Below, piece by piece: positions 44,344-52,508 of a DNA stretch of 64,000 bases. A program made the translations under genes and the position numbers. Source of the stretch: an uncultured Winogradskyella sp. (lineage in GTDB: Bacteria > Bacteroidota > Bacteroidia > Flavobacteriales > Flavobacteriaceae); assembly GCF_947496485.1 (NCBI RefSeq), contig NZ_CANMCZ010000001.1:1483596-1547595 (forward strand). The letters are read 5' to 3'. A model generated the notes under the pieces. The model had not been told where the DNA came from. It made no database searches and saw nothing but the letters and a program-made list of their open reading frames with translations. Every line of letters starts with the position of its first letter. Position 1 is the stretch's first letter.

Positions 44344-44604
44344 CTAAGCCTCAAAAGGCTCTATAGAAACGTAAGACTTATTGTCTTTTTTCTTAGTGAA
44401 TTTTACTAAACCATCAACTTTAGCATGTAAAGTATGGTCTTTTCCTTGGTATACGTTTTCACCTGGGTGATGTGTGTTACCACGTTGTCTTATGATAATG
44501 TTACCAGCAATAGCAGCTTGTCCACCAAAAATCTTAACGCCAAGACGTTTCGATTCTGATTCTCTACCATTCTTCGAACTACCAACTCCTTTTTTATGAG
44601 CCAT
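44344..44604 (-). CDS. rpmA: 50S ribosomal protein L27
   Basis: An 86-residue protein beginning [20 protein letters not shown], with [18 protein letters not shown], the L27 signature. It binds at the peptidyl transferase centre. The start is directly mature-like, lacking the cleavable N-terminal extension of Firmicutes L27. It follows rplU by 42 bases. Confidence 0.97.
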   Translation of the reverse strand: MAHKKGVGSSKNGRESESKRLGVKIFGGQAAIAGNIIIRQRGNTHHPGENVYQGKDHTLHAKVDGLVKFTKKKDNKSYVSIEPFEA

Positions 44605-44646
44605 GATCTTAAGGTTTTATATTGTTATACTTAAGTAGTTAAGCAA

Positions 44647-45336
44647 TTAAGCTTTACCACCATCTAATTCGTCTTGCCATTTTTTAAGCTCGTCCCACTT
44701 ACCATCAGCAGCTAATTTAGCTTGTGCTGGCCAAGTATCTGTTACGTGGTTTCCACGAACACCTGCTATGATTTCAGAAATTTTAGCTGGCTTAGTCTTA
44801 GCTAATTCAGCAAACGTAGCGACACCTGCTTCTACTAAGGTAGATGCAATTTTCGGTCCAATACCTTCAATTTTCTTTAAATCATCTGCTTTACCTGTTG
44901 CTTTTTTTGGTGCAGCCTTCTTAGGGGCAGCTTTTTCAGCTTTTGGAGCAGCAGCTTTGGCTTCTACTTTCTTAGTTTCTTTTTTAGGGGCAGCTTTTTC
45001 AGCTTTTTTAGCTGGCTTAGCTCCAGAAGCAACAATACTTTCAATTACGATTTCAGTTAAAGATTGTCTGTGTCCATTTTTAACACGGTAACCTTTACGT
45101 CTTTTCTTTTTGAAAACTATTACTTTGTCACCTTTAAGGTGCTTTAAGACTTTTGCACTTACTTGTGCTCCGTCTATAGCTGGGGCGCCTAAAGTAGTTT
45201 TGTTACCATCTCCTATTAAAAGAACGTTGTCGAAAGAAACTTTCTTACCTTCTTCTGTAGATAAACGGTTAACAAAAACTTTTTGGTCTTTTTCAACTTT
45301 AAATTGATGCCCTGCTATCTCTACAATTGCGTACAT
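44647..45336 (-). CDS. rplU: 50S ribosomal protein L21 with Ala/Lys linker and HhH-like C-terminal domain
   Basis: Residues 1-103 are standard L21 (MYAIVEIAGHQFKV, FKKKRRKGYRVKNGHRQ). They are followed by a low-complexity Lys/Ala/Pro/Glu linker (about 107-150) and a C-terminal domain with LKKIEGIGPKIASTLVEAG, typical of helix-hairpin-helix/DUF4332-like folds, ending in a WDELKKWQDELDGGKA segment. The total is 229 residues, versus about 100 in most bacteria. Extended L21 proteins are a flavobacterial trait. The extra domain may contact rRNA or DNA; that is inference. Confidence 0.95.
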   Translation of the reverse strand: MYAIVEIAGHQFKVEKDQKVFVNRLSTEEGKKVSFDNVLLIGDGNKTTLGAPAIDGAQVSAKVLKHLKGDKVIVFKKKRRKGYRVKNGHRQSLTEIVIESIVASGAKPAKKAEKAAPKKETKKVEAKAAAPKAEKAAPKKAAPKKATGKADDLKKIEGIGPKIASTLVEAGVATFAELAKTKPAKISEIIAGVRGNHVTDTWPAQAKLAADGKWDELKKWQDELDGGKA

Positions 45337-45396
45337 AGCGTAACGTTTTTATTAATTTGTTTATTAAATAAATCACTTTCTTCTCAGAAAGCGGAT

Positions 45397-45428
45397 GCAA
45401 ATATACTCCTAAATTCGTAATTCACAAA
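45397..45428 (-). promoter_or_regulatory. rplU-rpmA promoter
   Basis: On the minus strand a TTTG at the far end (45425-45428) and TATATTTGC (45397-45405) are separated by about 19 bases. The leader of about 55 bases contains a small dyad, CTTTC-N6-GAAAG, which could be a weak autoregulatory hairpin. The surrounding gap of about 300 bases holds no other gene. Confidence 0.65.
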
Positions 45429-45532
45429 CGTTTCGAGCGTTTTCAACATGATTTACAGATACTTTCTTGCAGAGCTTAAAATTTTTACGATCCAACCAGT
45501 TATAATTAATTGAGTTTTCACATTTTATTATG

Positions 45533-45561
45533 TTAATAAGAGGAATCATTCCTTATTTTTG
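45533..45561 (+). promoter_or_regulatory. M16 operon promoter with palindrome
   Basis: TATTTTTG (45554-45561) fits the -7 consensus, with a weak TTA at 45533-45535. The perfect palindrome AGGAAT-C-ATTCCT (45541-45553) lies between them and abuts the -7, a typical operator position. Confidence 0.5.
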
Positions 45562-45635
45562 TAAGGCTTTATGTAACAAAAGGCATTTAGTACAGACTAA
45601 CACAAAAACAATTTAAATTTTAAACACACTAAATA

Positions 45636-46955
45636 ATGAAAAAAAGTTTATTTACTCTTGTACTTTCATTACTTGTTGGATTTCACTCCAATGCGCAGAA
45701 AGTAGAATTTGAGGAGTACGATTTAGACAATGGTATGCATGTTATTTTACATCAAGATAATACGGCTCCTGTAGTTACAGTTTCAGTAATGTATCATGTA
45801 GGTGCCAAGGATGAAGATCCAGAACGTACTGGGTTTGCTCACTTCTTTGAGCATTTATTATTTGAAGGTACAGAAAATATTGAACGCGGTGAGTGGTTTA
45901 ATATTGTAACTGCAAATGGAGGAAGCAACAATGCTAATACTACAGATGACAGAACATACTATTACGAGGTATTTCCTTCAAATAGCTTAGAGACTGGTTT
46001 ATGGATGGAGTCTGAGCGTTTACTACACCCAATCATCAATCAAATAGGTGTAGATACACAAAACGAAGTTGTAAAAGAAGAGAAAAGACTACGTGTAGAT
46101 AATCAGCCTTATGGTAATATTTTAGCTGAGATTAAAAAGCGTATGTTTAAAGTACATCCTTATAAAGGCACAACTATTGGTGAGATGGAACATTTGGATG
46201 CAGCTACTTTAGAAGAGTTTCAGGCATTTAATAAAAAATTCTATGTGCCAAACAATGCAGTTTTAGTTGTTGCTGGTGATATTGACAAGGCGTCTGCTAA
46301 GAAAATGATTGAGGATTATTTTGGACCAATACCTCGAGGTGAAGATGTAACAAGAGATCTTCCAAGAGAGGAACCAATTACAGAATCTTCTAGAGATAAG
46401 GCTTATGATGCTAATATTCAAATACCCGCTGTAATTGCCGCTTACAGAACACCTTCTTTTAAAGATAGAGATTCTTACGTTTTAAACATGATTTCCAGCT
46501 ATTTAAGTGGAGGTAAAAGTTCAGTTTTATATAAGAAAATAGTTGATCAGCAAAAACAAGCACTAGCAGTTCAAGCGGTTAATATTAGTCAAGAAGATTA
46601 TGGTATCTATGCTTTGTTTGCATTGCCTTTAGGAGATGTATCTCTAGATACATTGATTACAGAAATGGATGAGGAAGTGGCAAAAATGCAAGAAGAATTA
46701 ATCTCTGAGCGCGATTATCAGAAATTACAAAACCAGTTTGAAAATCAGTTTGTAAATTCTAATTCTAGTGTAGCTGGTATTGCAAATTCATTAGCACGTT
46801 ATTATATGTTATATGGCGATATAAATTTAATAAACAACGAAATTGATATCTATCGTTCTATTACAAGAGAAGAAATGAGAGATGTTGCTAAAAAGTATTT
46901 GAATTCTAACCAGCGTTTAATACTTGAGTATTTACCTAAAAAAGATGATCAATAA
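45636..46955 (+). CDS. M16 zinc peptidase, catalytic subunit
   Basis: A 439-residue exported insulinase-family peptidase (signal LFTLVLSLLVGFHSNAQ). The inverted zinc motif HxxEH is present in GFAHFFEHLLFEGT near residue 70, with the distal Glu in NEVVKEEKRLR. Likely periplasmic, degrading peptides or signal peptides together with the next gene product. The downstream M16 gene starts 1 base after its stop, consistent with a heterodimer. Confidence 0.93.
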   Translation: MKKSLFTLVLSLLVGFHSNAQKVEFEEYDLDNGMHVILHQDNTAPVVTVSVMYHVGAKDEDPERTGFAHFFEHLLFEGTENIERGEWFNIVTANGGSNNANTTDDRTYYYEVFPSNSLETGLWMESERLLHPIINQIGVDTQNEVVKEEKRLRVDNQPYGNILAEIKKRMFKVHPYKGTTIGEMEHLDAATLEEFQAFNKKFYVPNNAVLVVAGDIDKASAKKMIEDYFGPIPRGEDVTRDLPREEPITESSRDKAYDANIQIPAVIAAYRTPSFKDRDSYVLNMISSYLSGGKSSVLYKKIVDQQKQALAVQAVNISQEDYGIYALFALPLGDVSLDTLITEMDEEVAKMQEELISERDYQKLQNQFENQFVNSNSSVAGIANSLARYYMLYGDINLINNEIDIYRSITREEMRDVAKKYLNSNQRLILEYLPKKDDQ

Positions 46956-46956
46956 G

Positions 46957-49050
46957 ATGAAAAATTTTAATATGAAAACTAAAATACCAGCATTCGTTGT
47001 ATTGTTTTTAATGGCAATAGGTGTAAATGCACAAATAGATAGATCTAAACAACCTGAACCAGGACCAGCTCCTAAAATTACTTTAGAAGTACCAGGTGAA
47101 TTTGAGTTAAAGAATGGTATACAAGTGCTGGTGGTAGAAAACCACAAATTACCTAGAGTATCTTACTCTTTAAGAATAGATAACAAACCGATTACTGAGG
47201 GAAAAAAAGCAGGGGTTTCTAGTATTTTAGCAGCAATGTTGGGTAATGGAACCACTAATATTCCTAAAGATGAATTTAACGATGAAATTGATTTCTTAGG
47301 AGCGAATTTAAATTTTGGAGCTCAAGGTGGTTTTGCTAGTTCATTATCTAAATATTCAGATAGAATTATAGAATTAATGGCAGATGCTGCGATTAATCCA
47401 TTATTAACAAAAGAAGAGTTTGAAAAGGAAAAAGAAAAACTTTTAGAGAACTTGAAATCTCAAGAGAAAAGTGTTGATGCTGTTGCAGGACGTGTAGGTG
47501 GAGCTTTGTCTTATGGTGTAAATCATCCAAGAGGAGAGTTTACCTCTGAAGAGACGGTTAATAATATTGAGTTTGCTGATGTGTTAGCATTTTATGAAAA
47601 ATATTTTAACCCAAACAACGCTTATATTGTGGTTGTTGGTGATGTTGAAATAAGTGATGTAAAGAAGCAATTAAAAAAGCATTTTGGTAAATGGGAAAAA
47701 GCTGCGGGAGTAGAAATTACACTTCCAGACCCACAACCTAATGCACAGTACACACAAATCAATTTTGTGGATATGCCTAATGCTGTTCAATCTAACATTT
47801 CATTGACAAACAATGTTAATTTAAAAATGAATGATGAAGATTACCATTCAGTGCTAATTGCTAACAAAATATTAGGTGGTGGTTTTGGTAGTTATTTAAA
47901 TATGAACTTACGTGAAGAACATGGTTATACTTACGGAGCACGCTCTAGTGTTGGCACAAGCAGATGGAATGCCTCACGTTTTACTGCTGGAGCAGCTGTA
48001 AGAAATGCAGTTACTGATAGCGCTGTTGTTGAGACATTAAAAGAAATTAAACGTATCAAAACAGAACCTGTAGAAGCAGAAAAATTAGCAAATGCTAAAG
48101 CAAAGTATGTAGGTGATTTTGTATTGGCTTTAGAGCGTCCACAAACAATTGCAAATTATGCTTTAAACATAAAGTTGAATGACTTACCAAAAGATTTCTA
48201 TACAACGTATTTAGAGAAAATAAATGCAGTCTCTAAGGAAGATGTTACTCGTGTTGCTAACAAATATTTTAAAACTGAAAACGCACGTATAGTAGTTGTA
48301 GGTAAAGGAAGTGAAGTATTAGAAAACCTTGAAAAAACAGGTATTCCAATTAAATACTTTGATCCTTACGCTAAGCCAACAGATAAGCCAGTATTTTCTA
48401 AACCTTTACCAGATGGATTAACAGCAGAGAAAGTGATAAAAAATTATGTAACTGCAGTTGGTGGCGAAGAAAATCTTAGAAAGATTAATACAACGCTTAC
48501 TAATGCAGAGGTTACTATCCAAGGTGCACCATTTAAACCAAAGGCAATTATGAAGCAAATGTCACCAAACAAATTTTCTATGGAAATGGTTGCTGAAGGA
48601 ATGGGTACATTGTTCAAGCAAAGTTTTGATGGTGAAACTGGATATCAAGAACAACAAGGGAGAAAAGTTCCTATGGACGAAAAAGACATATCTTCTAGAA
48701 AAGCTGAAAAAGGTTTGTTTTCAGAGTTATTTATGGAAGCTTCTAGTATTGAGTTAGAAAGCATGACTACCATTGATGGTACAGATGTTTATAAAATCAA
48801 GTTCACAAAAGATGAAAAGGAAACTTATAGATATTATGATGTAGAAACAGGTTATTTAGTAAGAACAGAAGCTACTACTGAAGCTGGAGGTCAAACTATT
48901 ACTACAGTTACTGACTATTCTAATTATAAAGAAGTTGACGGTGTTATGATGCCATATACAATGAAAATTGTTAATGGACCGCAAGTAATAACTTTAGAAA
49001 CTACAGATGTTAAAGTTAATGAAGGTGTTACTGCCGAAGATTTTAACTAA
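46957..49050 (+). CDS. M16 peptidase-like subunit lacking zinc motif, with C-terminal LolA-like domain
   Basis: A 697-residue exported protein. In the position of HxxEH it has GVSSILAAMLGNGT, so it is probably the non-catalytic partner, contributing the R/Y substrate pair (LREEHGYTYGARSS). After the M16 domains (about residues 50-480), the last 210 residues (AEKVIKNYVTAVGGEENLRK, FKQSFDGETGY, YRYYDVETGYLVRTE) resemble LolA-like outer-membrane lipoprotein-sorting or zinc-protease C-terminal domains. The ATG just after the previous stop is chosen; a second ATG five codons on is also possible. Confidence 0.88.
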   Translation: MKNFNMKTKIPAFVVLFLMAIGVNAQIDRSKQPEPGPAPKITLEVPGEFELKNGIQVLVVENHKLPRVSYSLRIDNKPITEGKKAGVSSILAAMLGNGTTNIPKDEFNDEIDFLGANLNFGAQGGFASSLSKYSDRIIELMADAAINPLLTKEEFEKEKEKLLENLKSQEKSVDAVAGRVGGALSYGVNHPRGEFTSEETVNNIEFADVLAFYEKYFNPNNAYIVVVGDVEISDVKKQLKKHFGKWEKAAGVEITLPDPQPNAQYTQINFVDMPNAVQSNISLTNNVNLKMNDEDYHSVLIANKILGGGFGSYLNMNLREEHGYTYGARSSVGTSRWNASRFTAGAAVRNAVTDSAVVETLKEIKRIKTEPVEAEKLANAKAKYVGDFVLALERPQTIANYALNIKLNDLPKDFYTTYLEKINAVSKEDVTRVANKYFKTENARIVVVGKGSEVLENLEKTGIPIKYFDPYAKPTDKPVFSKPLPDGLTAEKVIKNYVTAVGGEENLRKINTTLTNAEVTIQGAPFKPKAIMKQMSPNKFSMEMVAEGMGTLFKQSFDGETGYQEQQGRKVPMDEKDISSRKAEKGLFSELFMEASSIELESMTTIDGTDVYKIKFTKDEKETYRYYDVETGYLVRTEATTEAGGQTITTVTDYSNYKEVDGVMMPYTMKIVNGPQVITLETTDVKVNEGVTAEDFN

Positions 49051-49074
49051 GCCGTAGTGATATTATAAAAACTC

Positions 49075-49101
49075 AAACCGAAGTGAAAACTTCGGTTTTT
49101 T
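49075..49101. terminator. Intrinsic terminator with GAAA loop
   Basis: AAACCGAAGT/ACTTCGGTTT forms a perfect 10-bp stem with a GAAA tetraloop followed by a T-run. It lies between the M16 pair and the convergent EamA gene. Confidence 0.88.
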
Positions 49102-49979
49102 TATGTTTTACGCTGATTAGATAAGTAGACACCAGCTAATATTAATAGCGAAGCTAATCCTTGAATAAGACCAAAAGTCTCCCCATCAATAATTCCCCAA
49201 ATTAATGCAACAATAGGCATAATATAGGTCACTGAAGATGCAAAAACAGGTGTGGAAATTTGAACTAACTTAAAGAAAACTACTTTAGCCATTGCGGTAC
49301 CAAGAACAGATAATATGGTTATATATATTAATGAACTTATTAAATAGGGATTATTAAAGCGTTCTGAAGTAAAAAAGTCTGTAAATAACAGTACTACAAT
49401 TGCTGGTATTACAATAAACACATAATTTCCTGTGGCAATTGCTAAAGGTTTTACATCTTGTAAATAACGCTTTATAATGTTTACGTTGGCTGCATACATG
49501 AGTGTAGAAGCAATTACAAAACCTGCATATAAGTAATTCTGGTTAGGATTTAATTCGGCCCCTTTTAAAATTAAAATAGCAGTCCCAATAAAACCAATAA
49601 TGACACCTAAAACTTGCCGTCTTGTTGATGCAATTCTAAATACTGCAAAACCTAATAAAATAGTGTTTAAAGGAACTAATGAGTTTAATATAGAGGCTAC
49701 AGCACTATCAATTTCAGTCTCTGCAATGGCAAAAAAGAACGCTGGAATAAAAGATCCAAGTAGTCCAGAAATCAACAACCATTTCCATTTAGATTTCGGA
49801 ATATCTTTGAGTGTATTGTATCCTGCAGCAAATAGGATTAGTCCTGTAATTATGGTTCTTAGAGCTCCGAGTTGATATGGAGTTAAACCTAGTAGTGATT
49901 TTTTAATTAAAATAAATGAACTTCCCCAAATGACAGAAAGTATTAAAAGATAAATCCATTTTATATTCGGGTTTTTCAT
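49101..49979 (-). CDS. EamA/DMT family transporter
   Basis: A 292-residue inner-membrane protein with ten hydrophobic helices and two EamA repeats, beginning MKNPNIKWIYLLILSVIWGSSF, the characteristic DMT start. It contains LGALRTIITGLIL and FRIASTRRQVLGVIIGFIG. Likely exports metabolites or amino acids; substrate unknown. The longer in-frame start 24 bases upstream is rejected because it adds non-family residues. Confidence 0.9.
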   Translation of the reverse strand: MKNPNIKWIYLLILSVIWGSSFILIKKSLLGLTPYQLGALRTIITGLILFAAGYNTLKDIPKSKWKWLLISGLLGSFIPAFFFAIAETEIDSAVASILNSLVPLNTILLGFAVFRIASTRRQVLGVIIGFIGTAILILKGAELNPNQNYLYAGFVIASTLMYAANVNIIKRYLQDVKPLAIATGNYVFIVIPAIVVLLFTDFFTSERFNNPYLISSLIYITILSVLGTAMAKVVFFKLVQISTPVFASSVTYIMPIVALIWGIIDGETFGLIQGLASLLILAGVYLSNQRKT

Positions 49980-50075
49980 ACAAAAGCTCTGTAAACAAAT
50001 CACAAAATTCGTTAATTATTACGCAAGAAACGTCAATATTTATTAGATTTATCCAAAATATAATAGTTTTAATTT

Positions 50076-50594
50076 ATGAAGACATTAAAAAACATTTGTA
50101 TCGTATCAATTTTAGCACTTGTTATTTCATCCTGTAAGAATGAAACACAGCCTGAAGTTAAAACAGTAGATGTAGAAGTTTCTAAAAAAGATGTTGCCCA
50201 AAATTTAGATCCAAATGCTACTTATGCTAAAGTAGAGTTTGGTATTGATGGTATGACTTGTGCTATGGGCTGTGCTAAGACCATTGAAAAGAAAATGGCG
50301 AAGATGGATGGTGTTAAATCTGCTAAAGTAGATTTTGATAAACGTCTAGCCATGGTAGAATATGATGAAGCCAAAGTAACTCCAGAATCTTTAGAAGAAA
50401 CAGTTACTAAAGTTGCTGATATCTATAAGGTAAAGGATATGAAAAAAGTTATTGATTTTGAGAGTAACGAAGCAAAACCATGCAAAGCTGATTGTAATAA
50501 AGCTTGTTGTGCTAACATGTCTGAAGCTGAAAAGAAAGAGTGTAAAGCAGATTGTAAAAAAGCATGTTGCAATGGTGAGAAAAAGGCTGAATAA
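50076..50594 (+). CDS. Heavy-metal-associated domain lipoprotein with duplicated Cys-rich tail
   Basis: A 172-residue lipoprotein (lipobox VISSC, Cys at residue 20). The HMA fold (about residues 50-115) has GMTCAMGCAKTIEKKM, so the metal pair is C62-x3-C66 rather than the usual CxxC. The tail holds two copies of the ten-residue motif CKADC(N/K)KACC at about 136-145 and 156-165, separated by an acidic/Lys linker, giving eight extra Cys in metallothionein-like spacing. This suggests periplasmic or surface copper or similar metal capture. It ends in a terminator and has no recognised partner nearby. Confidence 0.82.
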   Translation: MKTLKNICIVSILALVISSCKNETQPEVKTVDVEVSKKDVAQNLDPNATYAKVEFGIDGMTCAMGCAKTIEKKMAKMDGVKSAKVDFDKRLAMVEYDEAKVTPESLEETVTKVADIYKVKDMKKVIDFESNEAKPCKADCNKACCANMSEAEKKECKADCKKACCNGEKKAE

Positions 50595-50617
50595 GCTCAG
50601 AACATAAATAATAAGTT

Positions 50618-50648
50618 AAAACGTCATCTGTTAAGGATGGCGTTTTTT
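50618..50648 (+). terminator. Intrinsic terminator
   Basis: AAAACGTCATC/GATGGCGTTTT (one G-T pair) with a 7-nt loop and a T-run, after the HMA lipoprotein gene. Confidence 0.8.
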
Positions 50649-51009
50649 ATTGTACCTGTAGTAAAATAAATGCTATAGATAGACAGCCAAAAGGCAAAAA
50701 CCACAATAAATATATTGAAGCCCGTTTACTTTTTGATTTTGCATTAAGAATGTTTCTTTTCTTACCGTTATATCGCATCCAATTTTTAAATATTACAAAC
50801 AGACTAATTGCAGCAAACAATACCCAAAATTTAGTTGTTGACATCACTAGTATTCTCATTTGACTTGCAAATGCCTTAAAAAAGGCAGCAAAAGCCAATA
50901 TGATAGATAATTCTAAAAAGTCGATGTATAACAATGCAATTGTTAAACTTCGCTTTCCTAAAGTCTTTTTGTAATAGTTGAAAACAGAAATATAAAAAGT
51001 ATCAAGCAT
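50647..51009 (-). CDS. Hypothetical small membrane protein
   Basis: A 120-residue protein with three hydrophobic segments (FLELSIILAFAAFF, FWVLFAAISLFVIF, LLWFLPFGCLSIAFIL) and a strongly basic loop (NWMRYNGKKRNILNAKSKSKRAS). No family was recognised. Its stop lies within the terminator of the convergent neighbour. Likely a real gene because of the conserved membrane pattern and clean boundaries. Confidence 0.6.
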   Translation of the reverse strand: MLDTFYISVFNYYKKTLGKRSLTIALLYIDFLELSIILAFAAFFKAFASQMRILVMSTTKFWVLFAAISLFVIFKNWMRYNGKKRNILNAKSKSKRASIYLLWFLPFGCLSIAFILLQVQ

Positions 51010-51025
51010 AGGTTTATTGAAAAAT

Positions 51026-51062
51026 AAAAAGCCACATCTTCAAAACAAAGATGCGGCTTTTT
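51026..51062 (-). terminator. Intrinsic terminator of the DUF5689/TonB-receptor transcript
   Basis: AAAAAGCCACATCTT and AAGATGCGGCTTTTT form a 15-bp stem with one mismatch and a 7-nt loop, followed by T residues on the minus strand. Confidence 0.85.
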
Positions 51063-51079
51063 AATTGTTTTATAATTTC

Positions 51080-52474
51080 TTAGTTACCAGTAATTTCGAT
51101 ATTGTCTACATGGTATCTTGTTGTTGCACTTGGATCTGAACCTTCGTAGAAGAAGCCAAAGTGTACATCTCCATCAATACAAGAGATATTTATTGGACCA
51201 ACAGATTCAAAAGAACCAAATCCACCGCTAGGACCTACCGGGATCGTAGCATCTAGTAGTTGCCATGTTGCAGCTGTTGGATCACCTGTAAAATCATTAG
51301 AGAAATATACTGTTAATATAGTTCCATTATCAAAATTAGCTTGTACATCAAAAGATAATTCTTCACCGTCAGTTGTGTCCATATTTATTTCTGGGGTTAC
51401 CAACCAAACATTAATTTCATCATCACCACTATTAAATCCAGAGATTTGTGCGTAAGCGGAGCCACCGAAACTGCCGGTAATCCATTCTGTACCACCTCCA
51501 CTTATGTTAACATTAGTCCAACCTTCAGCGTCATATCCTGCAAAGCTTTCAAAATTCTCTGAGAAAAATGCTGAGCCTCCACCAGAAGCTTCGTTACATT
51601 CAAAAAAATCTGGATCACAACGCTCATCATTATCAAAATTAATATCTTCTGGGGAATTAATAACTATAGTATAAAAATCATCAAAGAAATCTCTAGTGAG
51701 TACACCAGAAATGAACCCTCTATTTGCTGGAAGAGGTAAACTTTTAAAATCAGAAAATGTACTTGTGCTCATAATAACAGAAGCACCAGTAGCACAATTT
51801 TCTACGCTGCGTTCACCATCAAATTCATCAGTATCTTCAGCAGCAAAAGTTAAAGGATTTTCTCCCAAAACGTCATTACGATTAAACTGCATATCATTTA
51901 ATCTAATAAATTGACTTTCTAAATCATTTGTAAAATCGGCTATGGTAACATCTAGAGGTACTATTGTAGCAACCTCTGGATCTAAAATAATATGCTCTGC
52001 TCTTTTCGTGCCTGAAATTTTTTCTATACTATTTCCAGCTCCTGTACCCAATTGCAATACACCATTATCTTCGGCAATTGTTAAACCATCTAATTTGATA
52101 AATACTTTTCTCCCAAATTCATAAAGTGTGAACAATGGATTAACATCAACTTGAATTACAACACCCGCTGTAGGGTTTTCTGCTTTATCCTGAATAACTA
52201 ATTCTTCAAAAAAGTTTCCGCCTTCATCGCTAGAAATTACATAACCAGATGTATAAACATCATAATTTTCATGATCTTCGAACGGGTAAGGTTCTCCATT
52301 TTGATTGAAATTACCTAGTACTGCATCGATATCAATAATAACATCATTCTCACCAAATTCAACTTCATTTACTGAGAGGTTTGGCAAATTGTAATCATCG
52401 TCCTCTACACATGCTGTAAACACTAATAAGCCTATTAGCAAAATTGTTAGTTTATTTAATTTATTTGTTTTCAT
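51080..52474 (-). CDS. DUF5689 / choice-of-anchor J lipoprotein
   Basis: A 464-residue lipoprotein (signal ending LLVFTACVEDDD, with an acidic export-type stretch). Residues about 40-290 match DUF5689, including YTSGYVISSDEGGNFF and VVIQVDVNPLF, which look like OB-fold strands as in YhcR-type nuclease-associated domains. Residues about 305-464 form a choice-of-anchor J jelly roll (FFSENFESFAGYDAEGW, YHVDNIEI end). It follows the TonB-dependent receptor by 34 bases, as the lipoprotein lid or substrate-binding partner. Inferred to act at the outer-membrane surface. Confidence 0.82.
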   Translation of the reverse strand: MKTNKLNKLTILLIGLLVFTACVEDDDYNLPNLSVNEVEFGENDVIIDIDAVLGNFNQNGEPYPFEDHENYDVYTSGYVISSDEGGNFFEELVIQDKAENPTAGVVIQVDVNPLFTLYEFGRKVFIKLDGLTIAEDNGVLQLGTGAGNSIEKISGTKRAEHIILDPEVATIVPLDVTIADFTNDLESQFIRLNDMQFNRNDVLGENPLTFAAEDTDEFDGERSVENCATGASVIMSTSTFSDFKSLPLPANRGFISGVLTRDFFDDFYTIVINSPEDINFDNDERCDPDFFECNEASGGGSAFFSENFESFAGYDAEGWTNVNISGGGTEWITGSFGGSAYAQISGFNSGDDEINVWLVTPEINMDTTDGEELSFDVQANFDNGTILTVYFSNDFTGDPTAATWQLLDATIPVGPSGGFGSFESVGPINISCIDGDVHFGFFYEGSDPSATTRYHVDNIEITGN

Positions 52475-52508
52475 TTTTTTGTCTTTATAAAGTTAAAGAT
52501 TTATTTTT

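Noticed and set aside
44768-45091. Plus-strand open frame opposite rplU
   Set aside because: Its Ala-rich, low-complexity product mirrors the Lys/Ala linker of L21 on the other strand; it is a shadow frame.
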